Positions 1 through 10,252 of a stretch of DNA of 52,110 nucleotides are shown in pieces. The DNA comes from Spirochaetota bacterium (lineage in GTDB: Bacteria > Spirochaetota > Spirochaetia > SZUA-6). The stretch lies in NCBI GenBank assembly GCA_013151965.1, contig JAADHF010000040.1:1-52110 (forward strand), read 5' to 3'. Each line of letters begins with the position of its first letter. Within the stretch, counting starts at the first letter, position 1. The notes under the pieces were generated by a model. That model had not been told where the DNA came from. It saw only the letters and a program-made list of their open reading frames with translations, and made no database searches. The position numbers were made by a program, and so were the translations under genes.

Positions 1-3000
1 GAGTTCTGTATCTTTTAGGTGCATCCTTCTTCCCGAATATCTTCTCCATAATTGCCTTCATGCTTCCCATCGCCCTGTCTATTACTGCCTGTATCTCCTC
101 TGCACTTAAGTTCTTAAGATTACCGGCTTCAGCTATCTTTTCCGGATCAAGGCTTAATCCACCCGGCAGCATAAAATATTTATATTCACTCACTTCCTCA
201 TGTTCCCACTGTTCACCGCCCAGCACTGTACTGTCTGTTAATATATCTTTTGCGTAAACTCCTCCTGCCACCTTATATCCTGCCCCTGTAAATGTATCAT
301 CAAGGCTCTTCTTTACACCCTCATTCGCCTTACCTATATTATCCTCCATATCTTTTGCAGCTTCCTTTATGCTCTTAAGCGCCTTCGCAGCCGTTATATA
401 CAGTATCTCTTTCTCTATCTCTTTTTTATCCTCACTCTGAAACTTCGCTACCAGATTTATTATGCCGCTTTCTCCCATAGAAGTTAGCCTTATCATCCCA
501 TCTGTCATCGTATCGGTACTTTCTATCAGATTGTTCTTATACTGCGCCTCTTCCAGAAGCTTCGTAAGCGTCCCTCCTGTTAATCCCTTAATCACTTCGC
601 CCGATTCCGGCCTCTCTATCTCTATATCACCTATTACCGTATCCCCGCTTTTCCTTATCCTCCCATCCGCACTTTCCCCTATTTCCTTCAGTATATTCTC
701 TCTCCCGGCCAATACTGTCTTTTTCGCCGTATCATTTACCCATAGACTTTTGGCATTCAGAAAGTTTCCGTATTTTTCATTCCACAGATAACTCTTATCA
801 CTGTATTCCTTTTGAAACTTCCTTACCCATCCTCTACGGCCCCCTTTAAGTTTCCTTTCCGCCCTGTTCCATTCCGCATTCCCTCTCCTCATTATGGTCT
901 TAATGGAATCCTGCCACCACTCTTTTCTGAACTTAAGGTTCTCCCACATTAAGTTCCATTCATTCTCTTTTACTTCAACATATCTCCCATACCTCTCTGC
1001 ATTAAGTTCAAGGATATCGTTCTTTATTTCCCCAAGTATTTTCCTCTTGCCGCCCTTAAGGCTTTCGTATTTCGTACTGTCAAGATCATCTGCAAGTCCC
1101 ATCGATGTTTCCAGCATCCTCATCCTGTGGGTCCTCTCTATATATACACTCTCCTCGTATGCAGCCTGCGCCTTCGTTACAAGTTCTCTGTATAATGATT
1201 CTTCGCTACTCCCAGGTTGAGCCGGAGTGCTCTGACTATCCGGTGTGCTCTCGCCGCCCGGTTGGCTATTGACAGCCGGTTTGCCCTGACTATCCGGCAA
1301 ACTCTGACTGTCCGATGCAGCTATTTCCCCGCTCCCGGCAGTTGCTTCCATGTTCTTCTCCACATATTCATCGTAATCCTTAAGCGCCTTTAAGTATTCT
1401 CCCTGCTTCTCTTTCTGCCTCTCCTTAAGCCCGGCTACAGTAGTTTCCAGCCTGTCGAGACTATTATCCCTCTCATACTCTGCAAGTCCTTTGTAGTTGA
1501 GTAAAAGAGAACTTACATTCTTTCTGTGACTGTCTCCTATCCTTTTACTGTAACCGCCCAATAGCTCTGTCAGTATCCTGTCGTCATCAAAACCTTTAAA
1601 ACTTTCATTTCCTATACCTAAAAACGATTTTAAACTTAAACCTTTCTTCTTAAGAGCCTCCTTTATTGCGGCTTTAAGACTATCATCGCTCACTGTATCT
1701 CCGCCTTCTCCTTTCCCCTCCATTTTACTTAACGATTTCTCTTCCGAAGATACTTTTTGTGCAAGTCCGGTGTACCTGTTTATACCGTTTACCAAATCTG
1801 TTACAGGACCATTCAGCCTTAAATCTATTTCCCTGGGAGTAGCTTTGTCCCAATCGCCTATAACCGTATTAATACCATTTTTCGCAAGGCCCGCTTTGAT
1901 AAGAGAAACCATGCCAACCCCATAAACAATAAGAGCCGTGACTATTAGTGCAGATGCAATAAAAGATCCTATAATAGGAATGACAGAAGCAATTGCAGCA
2001 GCGGCAATCATGCCTGCATATAACCCCAAGGATCTAAGGCCTTCTGTTTTCTTGGAATCCCGGACTTTGTTCATTTCATCGAGGGCGTACTTTCTAAGCA
2101 TTCCTGTACCGTATTTACCGAGCATTCCTCTGTCTAAATCCAGCCCCATCTCTTCGCTGAAAGCATAGAAACGAAAGAGTTCGTTTTCCTTACTGTTTCC
2201 GGTTACACTTTCATAGGCCTCTTTTCCCTTAGTTTTTAAGGTTGATTCATAGCCTTTTCCGGTAACATGTTTAATTATAGCTTCCATGTTGTGCATTTCA
2301 GAAGCAAGTTCGAGATTACTATGTATACCTTTCCAGTACTCTTTTGTTTTATCAGAAGCGTTTTCCATATACTTTCCGCTAATTGTGTACTTATAGTACC
2401 AGTGCGCCAACGACCAGTTCTTAAAAAGGGTAACCGCATCTCCCGGGGATTTGTTCTTTAAGAGCCCTGCCATACCCTCTGTCCATTCTTTTCTGTCCGC
2501 CTGGTAGCTGACTGTTTCGCTGATCCCGGGAATCTTCGCACTCTCTTTATATTCTTTATAAGCCTCTTCCGCCTCGGTATCTGTAAATCCTATGCTTTCT
2601 TTTTCAAGGTTTTCTACACTCCCGCCCATATAGAAATACATATCTCTTGTGCCGGAATCTGCAAATTTCTTTGTAGTATTCCCATCGGAATCCTTTCCCT
2701 TTATAACTTTTACTACATTTTCACCGGGAAAATTTCCCCTGACGGAGGAATCGACTGCAAATCTGTCTATCCCTCCCTGATTCAGCTTCAGCGTGTAAAA
2801 GTCCGCAAATCCGGGTTGAGCTTCCGATAAACCTGTAGCTCCATTTGCTGAAAGAATATTTTTCTCAAGGTTATCATCATAATCTTTTTTAGCTTCCTCT
2901 ACCTTTTCTGCCTGCTTTGCTGTCTGTTCCGCTGCCAGACTTAAGATCTTATCGAACCAGACAGCATTCTTAAAACTTCTCACATAATCGTTATAATCTG

Positions 3001-6000
3001 TTTGATATTCATTATCCTTTATCCCGAAATCTTCTCTCTTTTCCGTATCAACAGAGGAAAGCGCTTCATAGGCGGCATCTGCTTCCCTTTTCTTCTTAAA
3101 TGTGTAGGCGAGTCTTTCCCTGGGGTCAGAAAGATTCCCGGGGGACTCATCCTCTTTTTTCCCTGTATAGGCGCTTCCGGCATATTCATTTACAGCTTCC
3201 GCTTTATCCAGCTTAAAATTGGCCGATTTGTAGTTTTTCCTGGCATCTTCCATGTTTTTAAACTCCAAGTTGTAATCACCTTCAGCACTCTCATATTCCG
3301 ATACGATTACAGCCCAGTTATTTCTGCTATCTTCAACACGATTACCAAGATCATCTATTTTTTTCTCATCATCTTTAACAGCCTGCTTTAATACTTTATA
3401 ATCTTTACTGTCTAAATAGGTATTTAATTCCATTCCGATCAGGGCAATTTTCTCTTTATAAAAGGATACACTCTGTTTATCCGATAATATCTTCTGATAT
3501 TCCTCTCTGTAGCTTAACATGTTGTCCGTTATGCCTGCAAGTTCTGGTCTTGTATCTTCTACCTTATCCAGATCCGAATAGGCTTTAAAATAATCTCTTT
3601 CGCTTCTGCTCTGATAACCTTCTTTGTTATTCTCCGGATTATCAGAACTATCGGAAAACATGGTTGTAAGTGAAAGGGATGTATTTGTTATCCTTTCCTT
3701 TATACGAAAGACAGCTTCTAAATATTCGTTTTCGTAAAAGCTTCCCTCGTTCTTAGTCCCTGTTAAATAGTAATCCACCGTATCCTTATCAACATCACTG
3801 TAATCTGATGCTTCGTTAATGCCTGTTAATTGTTGCGGCGTATCTTCTTTTTTTAAAGTATCCTGATCCTGGAAGTAATCCCCCAGGTATGCCCTGTAGT
3901 TTTTTCTGCCGTCATTAAACCTGCCTTTAAGAATTCTGTATTTATCCCCGATTTTTCCCGCATAAAATAACCGGTTCAGATTTTTTTCCAGAATTTTTTC
4001 ATTTCCGGAAGCATCCTCGAGCAGATATTTTATAAAATTATTGGTATGATTATCATTTAAAGGAGTAAGACTTAAAAATAAATCTCCTTCCGTTATGCCT
4101 GCTGTGTCCCTGCTGTTAAGCATGGAAACTATAAAAACAGGGTCTTCCGCTGTTCCGTTTTCTATTATTTCAGCTGCTTTTATAACACCATCAGGGTCCC
4201 GGCTGATGGTTTCTCTCTTACTTTCCTCTGAAACGAAATCGAATACGGAATGTTCCAGGCTCTTAACATAACGCTTCTTGAGTTTAACTGCATTCTTAAA
4301 AAGGTAAAAATTATTCCGCTCTTTTTCGGTAAGATAATCTATATACTTCTCCTCCATGCTGTCGATGAGACTGCCCTGCAGTATCATCCTTTTAAGAAGA
4401 AATGCCGTGGATGCCCCCGAATTTTCCGTGCCTGCCGCCGATGAATAGAGAAGCTCCTCATTCCTGTCAGTTATTGCAGAAGAGTTTTCGAGAAACTTTT
4501 CCCCGCCGGGAGCAGAGATTCCTCCGGGAATAGCGATCCCTGCGCTCAGAAAATACCAGCCGGTAATCTCTTTTATGCTTTTTAATAAATCATTGCCGCC
4601 TTCGAGGCTCTCTTCTATCTGTTTGCTAAGCCTTGTATAAAACAGTGCAGGGAGAATGCTCTTAAGTCCCGCAACCTGTTTAACTGTTTCGGCGGCTGTC
4701 TCTATTCCCGCTGTATTTGCCAGGGTGAGAGTCTTAAGAGTATCTTCGAACCTGTTTTCCGGCATGCCCTTTAACCCGTTAAATATTCCTAAAGCAGAGA
4801 GATATTCAGCATATCCGTTAATATCTTTCTCCTTAAGAAATGTATTAATAAAATCTACAGGTTCACCGCCTAAATCGTTTAAAACTCTCTGTCCGAATTC
4901 GAGGGACAGCGCATATAAAAGCTCTTCCTGATTTGTTACCGCGCCTGTTTTAACCTGTTCCGTTTTTAAGAAACTCCCGAACAGTTCTTCCCTTTTTTCA
5001 TCGTTCTCCGCAGCAAGTATCGATTCTCCGTATTTGATTATTCGGGATTTATCCTCTTCACTGCCGGATGTAAACTCAGAAAGTATTGATACCAAATGCT
5101 CAAAAGCAGCTGTTTCGACTGTTCCGGAAGAGGACAGGGTTTCTACCGTTCTATAGTAGTCGTTTATTACTTTGATTACTGCTATCTTTTTTAACGAAAC
5201 ATCCTTTAAGTCACTGGAAAGAGTATCATATCCTGATGTGCTCTCTATTATGCCGTTAATATCCTCATCAATTTTCTCGACATCTATTTCATTATCCTGT
5301 CCGGAAAGGAGATTCCTGTAGTCTTTAATAAAATCCATAACCCTGCTTTGCAGTCCGTCTTCTAAATTCCATGTATCAAGTGTTTTTTTTGTTTCTTCTT
5401 TCAGTTCTTCCTCTATATCCTTAAAAACCTTACCGTCCGCTATCAGGTTAAGTTTAAGCTTTAGTTCCCACGAGTAGTGATAGACTTTTGCCGTTTCCGG
5501 ATCAGGCAGTATAGAATCGAGCCAGTTTAAACTGATGTCCTTGAGCGTACTGCTGCCGGCAATAAGGTTTCTATAGAGTTCTTCCGCATTTTCCATGAAC
5601 TTCATGGTTCCATCGCTTCCCTTTGCATAGTTTTTCTTAAGGTAGTTAAAAAGCTCCTCTTCATCCAATCCTGCGGATGTCCATCTGTTCTTAAAATCAC
5701 TGAAGATTCTGTATGCGGTCTTTATATAATCAGCTTCCTCTTTTTTTATCCTTACGTTATACACCGTGTCTATATTTTTATTTGTAAGTGTATAAATCCC
5801 TGCTGTCACTTTCTCTTTATCCGACGGGTTTTTTAAACTTTCCCCGGAAATCAGCACAGAAAGCCTGATGAGACTGTAGGATTCATTAATTATGCTTTCT
5901 CTAAATAATTCCAGAACATCATTCTCATTATCTTCTAAACCTGAAGATTCCAGATATTCATCAAATGCCTGTTCCACTGTACCAATTTCAGTACCGGCAA

Positions 6001-9000
6001 ACTCCTGGGCACTGCTTTCGGTGAATATCTTTTTCGCTACTCTAAGGGATACCTGTGAAACAATAGTACTCTTTATAGTATCCGGATTGATTTTTAAAGC
6101 TGTCTCCGTGCCGGAACTATCTGATCCATAAGAACTATCCGCCCCAACGGTTTTAGAATCCGAAAGTCCTGCCGATTCCAGTCTTTTAAAGACGCTGTAG
6201 GCATTTATAAGGGTTTTAACTCTCGATGTTTCGGATTGTTTCGGATTGTATATAGAGGTATTCAGACTTGTTTTCAGTTCTTTAAGACTGTTAAGAATAT
6301 CCGTATAACTTTTTATCCTTTTTTCGATTTCACTATCAGGGCTGTCCGAGCCATTACTTTTGTTCCCGTTAAAGGAATTATCAATCTTTATGCCGGATTT
6401 AAATGCCTTTAGTATGTAATAATCGACGGCACTGTCGGCAAACTCATTAAGCTCACTTTTAACATAACCCGGCAGATTAGCGGAAGCCTTATTTAAATCA
6501 GAGTAGAAGGAAGAAAATCTCTCTGTAAAAAGACTGCCCGGATCATCCGTACCATCCCCCGGGGACGAATCCGCCCCGGAATTATTCAGTGCATTTTCTG
6601 CCGCTTCTTCATAATCCGTAAAGCTTTTCCACAGTTTTTCCGGTTTATTTATCCTTACCGTATTATCACTCCCGATACTCCCCACACCGTAATCTTCCAA
6701 AACCGCATTTACCGCCCTGACTGCATCACTTTCCAGTTCCTCCCTGATTCCCGGAATATTTTTACCGTACCGTTTCAGTAAAGAAAATCTCTTTTTCTCC
6801 TTATTCCTTCTACCTGTCAGTTCCTTTAGAACAAGGGAGGATATGTCCGCCTGTCCATACGCCTTTTCTTCTTCTGTTTCCATAAATACACCGGGAGTCT
6901 GCAGAATGAGAAAACTCTTCCCGGAAAAGAATTCTTTTAAATAGCTGTTTTTACCTATGAGTTCTCTTAGCTCTTTCTTTGAAGTGCCTAATACAAGATT
7001 ATTTTTATCACTGAAAAATTCAGAAACATCATCCAGGGTACTCTTAAGGTTATAAATCTCCTCTTTTAATGCCTTTAAACCGGTTCTCCTGGTTTTAAGC
7101 CTGTCTATAATCATGGAAAGTGCTGCTCTGTCCGGCTGCCGGGCTTTCGATTCCGAAGTCCCGGAGCTATCACTTCCGGCCAATATTTGCTCAACCTCAC
7201 TATTGTTAAGCCATGTATAATCCTGTATTTCTTCTCTGTCACCGAAAATACTCTCTATCAGGTTTTCCGCTTCCGTAAGTACCGCCCTTTCCTCTTCTGC
7301 CCTGTCAGCATAGTACCTTCCATCCGCACTATCCGCCAGGTACTTAAGCCTGGTATAAATACCAGCATTGCCAAGTCCGGCATCTTTAAAAATCTCATCA
7401 TATCCGGCTAAATCCAATCCGATTTCATTAAGCCACTCCGGAAGGCCTCCGGCTGTAAGCAGTTTTATCTCATCCAGCCTGCCGGTAAAATCATCCTGTT
7501 TAAAGCCGGATGCCTGATCCCCAAGTGCCTCTATTTTCAGCTTCTCCATAAGATTAAAGGCATTCTTCTCTGCTTCTGACAGATATGTAATCTCTCCGCT
7601 ACCAAGCTTTTTAAGCCGGTTGAACTCATTGTTAAACCTCGGATAAAATATGCTGTCATCTATTTTAATATCAAGAGCAGCCATAACCGCATCCGGATTA
7701 TCAGGATTCTTCTTCCATGCAGTCCGCCAGCCCTCTGCACTTTCTGCTTTTTCCTTAAGCTCTTCTAACGGAAGAAAACCTCCTGCACCCTTCTTCCCCT
7801 TTACGAGCTCATACACCGTGCCGTTAAGACTGCTGTACAGACTGTCCAGTTCATAGAGCCTGGATGCTGTAAAGTACGAAACATAATCACCGCTGATACT
7901 CTCTTTATCTTCCCCGGAAGTCTCATTAAATCCATGGCTTGCAAACAGGTTTTCATAATATGCCGATATCTGTTTCTTAAAGTATGATCCGTCCTTTGTC
8001 TTAAGTATGGCCAGCTTTATATTGTATTTTTCCTGGGCTTCTTCCAGGTCCTTTTCCCTGTTTTTTAACTCCTCCTGTACTTCAGAAAGCCTTTGTTTGA
8101 TTGATCCGAGCCCCTTGCCTGCCCCTTTTAGCTTATCGACCGCTTCCTGGTATTTGTCCCCGGCTTCCTGAAATTCGGAAAGAGCCTGCCTGTACTCCCT
8201 TTCCGTATCGGCGCCTGTCGGCCTCCCGGAGCTTGTATCTTCTGCATACTCATAAACCGAACGGGCAATATCGTACTGCCTGTCCCAGTACTCCTTCAGT
8301 GCCTTTGCCCTGATAAGCTCTGCCTGATAATTATCAAGAAGTATTCTGTCTTCATCACCCAATCCATCCCGGTTTAAAAGAACATCTCCGCCGAAACCGC
8401 CTGTAAAATCGACAGCTAACGGGTTACCTGAAGACAGGCCTGCCGGCGTACCATCGGAAATAGTTATGCCGTAAAGCGAGACTATCTTTTGCCCGGCTTC
8501 TTCCTTATAGGCTGCATACTTAGTCTTAATATCCTCCCATGTTTTAATCCTCGATTTATAATCCGTATCAGAAGGGGTTTCCTTTAGCTTATCTTCCCAG
8601 AACTCTATGGATTTGTCTGCCTGATTAATCATACCTGCCGATTTTAAATATATATCTATAAGCCCGTCTAACTGACCGGAGAGATTTTTAGTCCTGTCAT
8701 TTATGCCGGAAAGAAGTTCCTCTTTCGAACCCTCTATGGCAGAGATAAGTGAATCTTCCTTATCCTGCCAGCGAACAAGCCCCTTATTTACTACTGTATT
8801 AAGCTCCGTCTGCCACTCTGTCTTAGCCTTAACAAGCTCGCCGTATGCTTTCTCCCATTCCTTTTCACCTTCGGAAAATGCCCTGCCCGCTCTCTTTTCC
8901 CATTCCATCCTGTTAAATAAAAGTTCTCTCTCGGCTTTTTTCCATCTGTTTATTCCCGAGTCGAATACTCTTCTGAAATCCTCCCTCCATTTCTCCGCAC

Positions 9001-10144
9001 TGATTTCACCGCTGCCGGTTTCCGCCGGATTGGCCTGTCCTTCTATGCTGCGTCTGAGGCTCTTAAGCCCGGCTGAAAGACCCTCTTTTGCATCCTTTAT
9101 CAGATCCTTTGCAATTACACCGGCACTTTTCCCTTCGCTCTTCTTACGCAAAGAAAACTGATCACGTTTCCTCTTTGCTGTAAATCTCCTTTCCTCCATG
9201 TTAAATATTCTGTTCAATTCTCTTTTGTAGGATTCCTTTGCAAGAGAAAGCCTCGAGGTAAACTCGTATTCCATATTATAGCCTGTCAGGGAATCTTCAT
9301 CCGTACTTATAAACCTGTCGTTTTTAAGAAGATTAAGAATCTCCGCCTGCCAGGCAGCGCCTTTACTTTCCATACTATTAAGTGCATCATTTATGCCTTT
9401 TTTAACGAGCATATTCCAGGCGGAAGCCTCCCCATCCAGATTATCTTTTGTTTTTAAAACAGGATCACCTGCCGGATCTAACTTAATCTTTCCGTCTTCA
9501 CCGGTCTCAAAGAGATACTCTCTGTTTGCCTTTCTTATTTCTTTATAGATTATACCGGGATTAAGGATTACTTTTTCATTGAAAAATTTGTTTATCAGCC
9601 ATTTTTTAAAACGCCCAGCCACTATTTTATCGAGTGAGGATTTTAATTCCGGCATGCTGAAGGAGGCAGGCAGGATACCTTTTTCCGTGCCATTTCTTCC
9701 GGAAGCTGTGTCCGAAGCTGCACCCGCAGTCGATCCGGCAGTTCCGTCTTTACCCTGATTGACATCCCCACTTAAAGACTGGCCGGAGTTCCCCGCACCT
9801 TCGCCGGCAGTCCCTTTTGAAGACCCGCCGGATGCATCAACTGCAAAGAGGTATTCTCCCTCCCACTTAACCGTTACAACTTCTATCCCGTATTCCGCTA
9901 TCCTCTGCCATTCTTCCCTGCTGTCTGCAAGATCCGCCCTGTCCAGGTATATGCCCAGGGTTCTTTTATCGAATCCGCCGGGGAGCTGTGTGCCGAAATC
10001 ATCGGCAAAAAGAAGCCCTGTAAAACTTAAAAGGATAATAACCGCTGTAAGCCGGTTAAAAAAGGAAGCTTTTACAAAACGTACTTTTAAAAAAATGTGA
10101 AAAGTACAACTATTAAAAACTTTTTTAATTCTGCTACTTTTCAT
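1..10144 (-). CDS. Giant secreted helical protein, 3' end beyond the window
   Basis: One reading frame stays open from the ATG at 10144 to the left edge, giving at least 3381 residues; the sections I translated, including the left edge, contain no stop. An in-frame TGA lies 24 nt upstream, so the ATG is firmly placed. The N-terminus is basic, then hydrophobic (AVIILLSFTGLLFA, cleavage before DDFG), a Sec signal peptide with a long n-region. The body is mostly charged helical sequence with many Lys/Glu/Asp runs, separated by Ser/Gly/Asp-rich linkers (for example near residues 105-145 and at 1208-1345). One long hydrophobic stretch begins near residue 2710 (MIAAAAIASVIPIIGSFIAS), followed by a Trp-rich helical part around residues 3050-3110. 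Size, signal peptide and late hydrophobic segment recall the very long spirochaetal proteins grouped as TIGR04388, but no search was possible. Function unknown; an envelope or surface structural role is inference. Transcribed divergently from the RND operon. Confidence 0.85.
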   Translation of the reverse strand, partial: MKSSRIKKVFNSCTFHIFLKVRFVKASFFNRLTAVIILLSFTGLLFADDFGTQLPGGFDKRTLGIYLDRADLADSREEWQRIAEYGIEVVTVKWEGEYLFAVDASGGSSKGTAGEGAGNSGQSLSGDVNQGKDGTAGSTAGAASDTASGRNGTEKGILPASFSMPELKSSLDKIVAGRFKKWLINKFFNEKVILNPGIIYKEIRKANREYLFETGEDGKIKLDPAGDPVLKTKDNLDGEASAWNMLVKKGINDALNSMESKGAAWQAEILNLLKNDRFISTDEDSLTGYNMEYEFTSRLSLAKESYKRELNRIFNMEERRFTAKRKRDQFSLRKKSEGKSAGVIAKDLIKDAKEGLSAGLKSLRRSIEGQANPAETGSGEISAEKWREDFRRVFDSGINRWKKAERELLFNRMEWEKRAGRAFSEGEKEWEKAYGELVKAKTEWQTELNTVVNKGLVRWQDKEDSLISAIEGSKEELLSGINDRTKNLSGQLDGLIDIYLKSAGMINQADKSIEFWEDKLKETPSDTDYKSRIKTWEDIKTKYAAYKEEAGQKIVSLYGITISDGTPAGLSSGNPLAVDFTGGFGGDVLLNRDGLGDEDRILLDNYQAELIRAKALKEYWDRQYDIARSVYEYAEDTSSGRPTGADTEREYRQALSEFQEAGDKYQEAVDKLKGAGKGLGSIKQRLSEVQEELKNREKDLEEAQEKYNIKLAILKTKDGSYFKKQISAYYENLFASHGFNETSGEDKESISGDYVSYFTASRLYELDSLYSSLNGTVYELVKGKKGAGGFLPLEELKEKAESAEGWRTAWKKNPDNPDAVMAALDIKIDDSIFYPRFNNEFNRLKKLGSGEITYLSEAEKNAFNLMEKLKIEALGDQASGFKQDDFTGRLDEIKLLTAGGLPEWLNEIGLDLAGYDEIFKDAGLGNAGIYTRLKYLADSADGRYYADRAEEERAVLTEAENLIESIFGDREEIQDYTWLNNSEVEQILAGSDSSGTSESKARQPDRAALSMIIDRLKTRRTGLKALKEEIYNLKSTLDDVSEFFSDKNNLVLGTSKKELRELIGKNSYLKEFFSGKSFLILQTPGVFMETEEEKAYGQADISSLVLKELTGRRNKEKKRFSLLKRYGKNIPGIREELESDAVRAVNAVLEDYGVGSIGSDNTVRINKPEKLWKSFTDYEEAAENALNNSGADSSPGDGTDDPGSLFTERFSSFYSDLNKASANLPGYVKSELNEFADSAVDYYILKAFKSGIKIDNSFNGNKSNGSDSPDSEIEKRIKSYTDILNSLKELKTSLNTSIYNPKQSETSRVKTLINAYSVFKRLESAGLSDSKTVGADSSYGSDSSGTETALKINPDTIKSTIVSQVSLRVAKKIFTESSAQEFAGTEIGTVEQAFDEYLESSGLEDNENDVLELFRESIINESYSLIRLSVLISGESLKNPSDKEKVTAGIYTLTNKNIDTVYNVRIKKEEADYIKTAYRIFSDFKNRWTSAGLDEEELFNYLKKNYAKGSDGTMKFMENAEELYRNLIAGSSTLKDISLNWLDSILPDPETAKVYHYSWELKLKLNLIADGKVFKDIEEELKEETKKTLDTWNLEDGLQSRVMDFIKDYRNLLSGQDNEIDVEKIDEDINGIIESTSGYDTLSSDLKDVSLKKIAVIKVINDYYRTVETLSSSGTVETAAFEHLVSILSEFTSGSEEDKSRIIKYGESILAAENDEKREELFGSFLKTEQVKTGAVTNQEELLYALSLEFGQRVLNDLGGEPVDFINTFLKEKDINGYAEYLSALGIFNGLKGMPENRFEDTLKTLTLANTAGIETAAETVKQVAGLKSILPALFYTRLSKQIEESLEGGNDLLKSIKEITGWYFLSAGIAIPGGISAPGGEKFLENSSAITDRNEELLYSSAAGTENSGASTAFLLKRMILQGSLIDSMEEKYIDYLTEKERNNFYLFKNAVKLKKRYVKSLEHSVFDFVSEESKRETISRDPDGVIKAAEIIENGTAEDPVFIVSMLNSRDTAGITEGDLFLSLTPLNDNHTNNFIKYLLEDASGNEKILEKNLNRLFYAGKIGDKYRILKGRFNDGRKNYRAYLGDYFQDQDTLKKEDTPQQLTGINEASDYSDVDKDTVDYYLTGTKNEGSFYENEYLEAVFRIKERITNTSLSLTTMFSDSSDNPENNKEGYQSRSERDYFKAYSDLDKVEDTRPELAGITDNMLSYREEYQKILSDKQSVSFYKEKIALIGMELNTYLDSKDYKVLKQAVKDDEKKIDDLGNRVEDSRNNWAVIVSEYESAEGDYNLEFKNMEDARKNYKSANFKLDKAEAVNEYAGSAYTGKKEDESPGNLSDPRERLAYTFKKKREADAAYEALSSVDTEKREDFGIKDNEYQTDYNDYVRSFKNAVWFDKILSLAAEQTAKQAEKVEEAKKDYDDNLEKNILSANGATGLSEAQPGFADFYTLKLNQGGIDRFAVDSSVRGNFPGENVVKVIKGKDSDGNTTKKFADSGTRDMYFYMGGSVENLEKESIGFTDTEAEEAYKEYKESAKIPGISETVSYQADRKEWTEGMAGLLKNKSPGDAVTLFKNWSLAHWYYKYTISGKYMENASDKTKEYWKGIHSNLELASEMHNMEAIIKHVTGKGYESTLKTKGKEAYESVTGNSKENELFRFYAFSEEMGLDLDRGMLGKYGTGMLRKYALDEMNKVRDSKKTEGLRSLGLYAGMIAAAAIASVIPIIGSFIASALIVTALIVYGVGMVSLIKAGLAKNGINTVIGDWDKATPREIDLRLNGPVTDLVNGINRYTGLAQKVSSEEKSLSKMEGKGEGGDTVSDDSLKAAIKEALKKKGLSLKSFLGIGNESFKGFDDDRILTELLGGYSKRIGDSHRKNVSSLLLNYKGLAEYERDNSLDRLETTVAGLKERQKEKQGEYLKALKDYDEYVEKNMEATAGSGEIAASDSQSLPDSQGKPAVNSQPGGESTPDSQSTPAQPGSSEESLYRELVTKAQAAYEESVYIERTHRMRMLETSMGLADDLDSTKYESLKGGKRKILGEIKNDILELNAERYGRYVEVKENEWNLMWENLKFRKEWWQDSIKTIMRRGNAEWNRAERKLKGGRRGWVRKFQKEYSDKSYLWNEKYGNFLNAKSLWVNDTAKKTVLAGRENILKEIGESADGRIRKSGDTVIGDIEIERPESGEVIKGLTGGTLTKLLEEAQYKNNLIESTDTMTDGMIRLTSMGESGIINLVAKFQSEDKKEIEKEILYITAAKALKSIKEAAKDMEDNIGKANEGVKKSLDDTFTGAGYKVAGGVYAKDILTDSTVLGGEQWEHEEVSEYKYFMLPGGLSLDPEKIAEAGNLKNLSAEEIQAVIDRAMGSMKAIMEKIFGKKDAPKRYRT
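1208..1345 (-). repeat. Degenerate PDSQ-type linker repeat in the giant protein
   Basis: In the frame of the giant gene this segment encodes a low-complexity linker with recurring Asp-Ser-Gln and Pro-Asp-Ser-Gln units (DSQSLPDSQ, NSQPGGES, TPDSQSTPAQPG). At DNA level the units share imperfect copies of gactatccgg and gctctgac. It separates two charged helical regions and is probably a flexible, disordered hinge; repeat slippage could change its length between strains. Confidence 0.6.
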
Positions 10145-10153
10145 ACTTATTAT

Positions 10154-10182
10154 TTTATAGTATATTCATGTCCATATGTCAA
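10154..10182 (-). promoter_or_regulatory. Sigma70-type promoter of the giant gene
   Basis: On the minus strand TTGACA (10182-10177) is followed by exactly 17 nt and then TATAAA (10159-10154). Only 9 nt separate the -10 element from the ATG at 10144, so transcription should start at or within about 3 nt of the start codon. No Shine-Dalgarno can fit; the mRNA is predicted to be leaderless or nearly so. Confidence 0.7.
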
Positions 10183-10252
10183 GGGAATTCATATATTTAT
10201 AGCAATGTGTTATTATCATTAAAGCATATATTACATTATTCATGAGTTAAAT

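Noticed and set aside
60-10100. Many plus-strand open frames in the first 10 kb
   Set aside because: They are frame shadows of the giant minus-strand gene: Ser/Pro/Leu-rich, without ribosome sites or family motifs.
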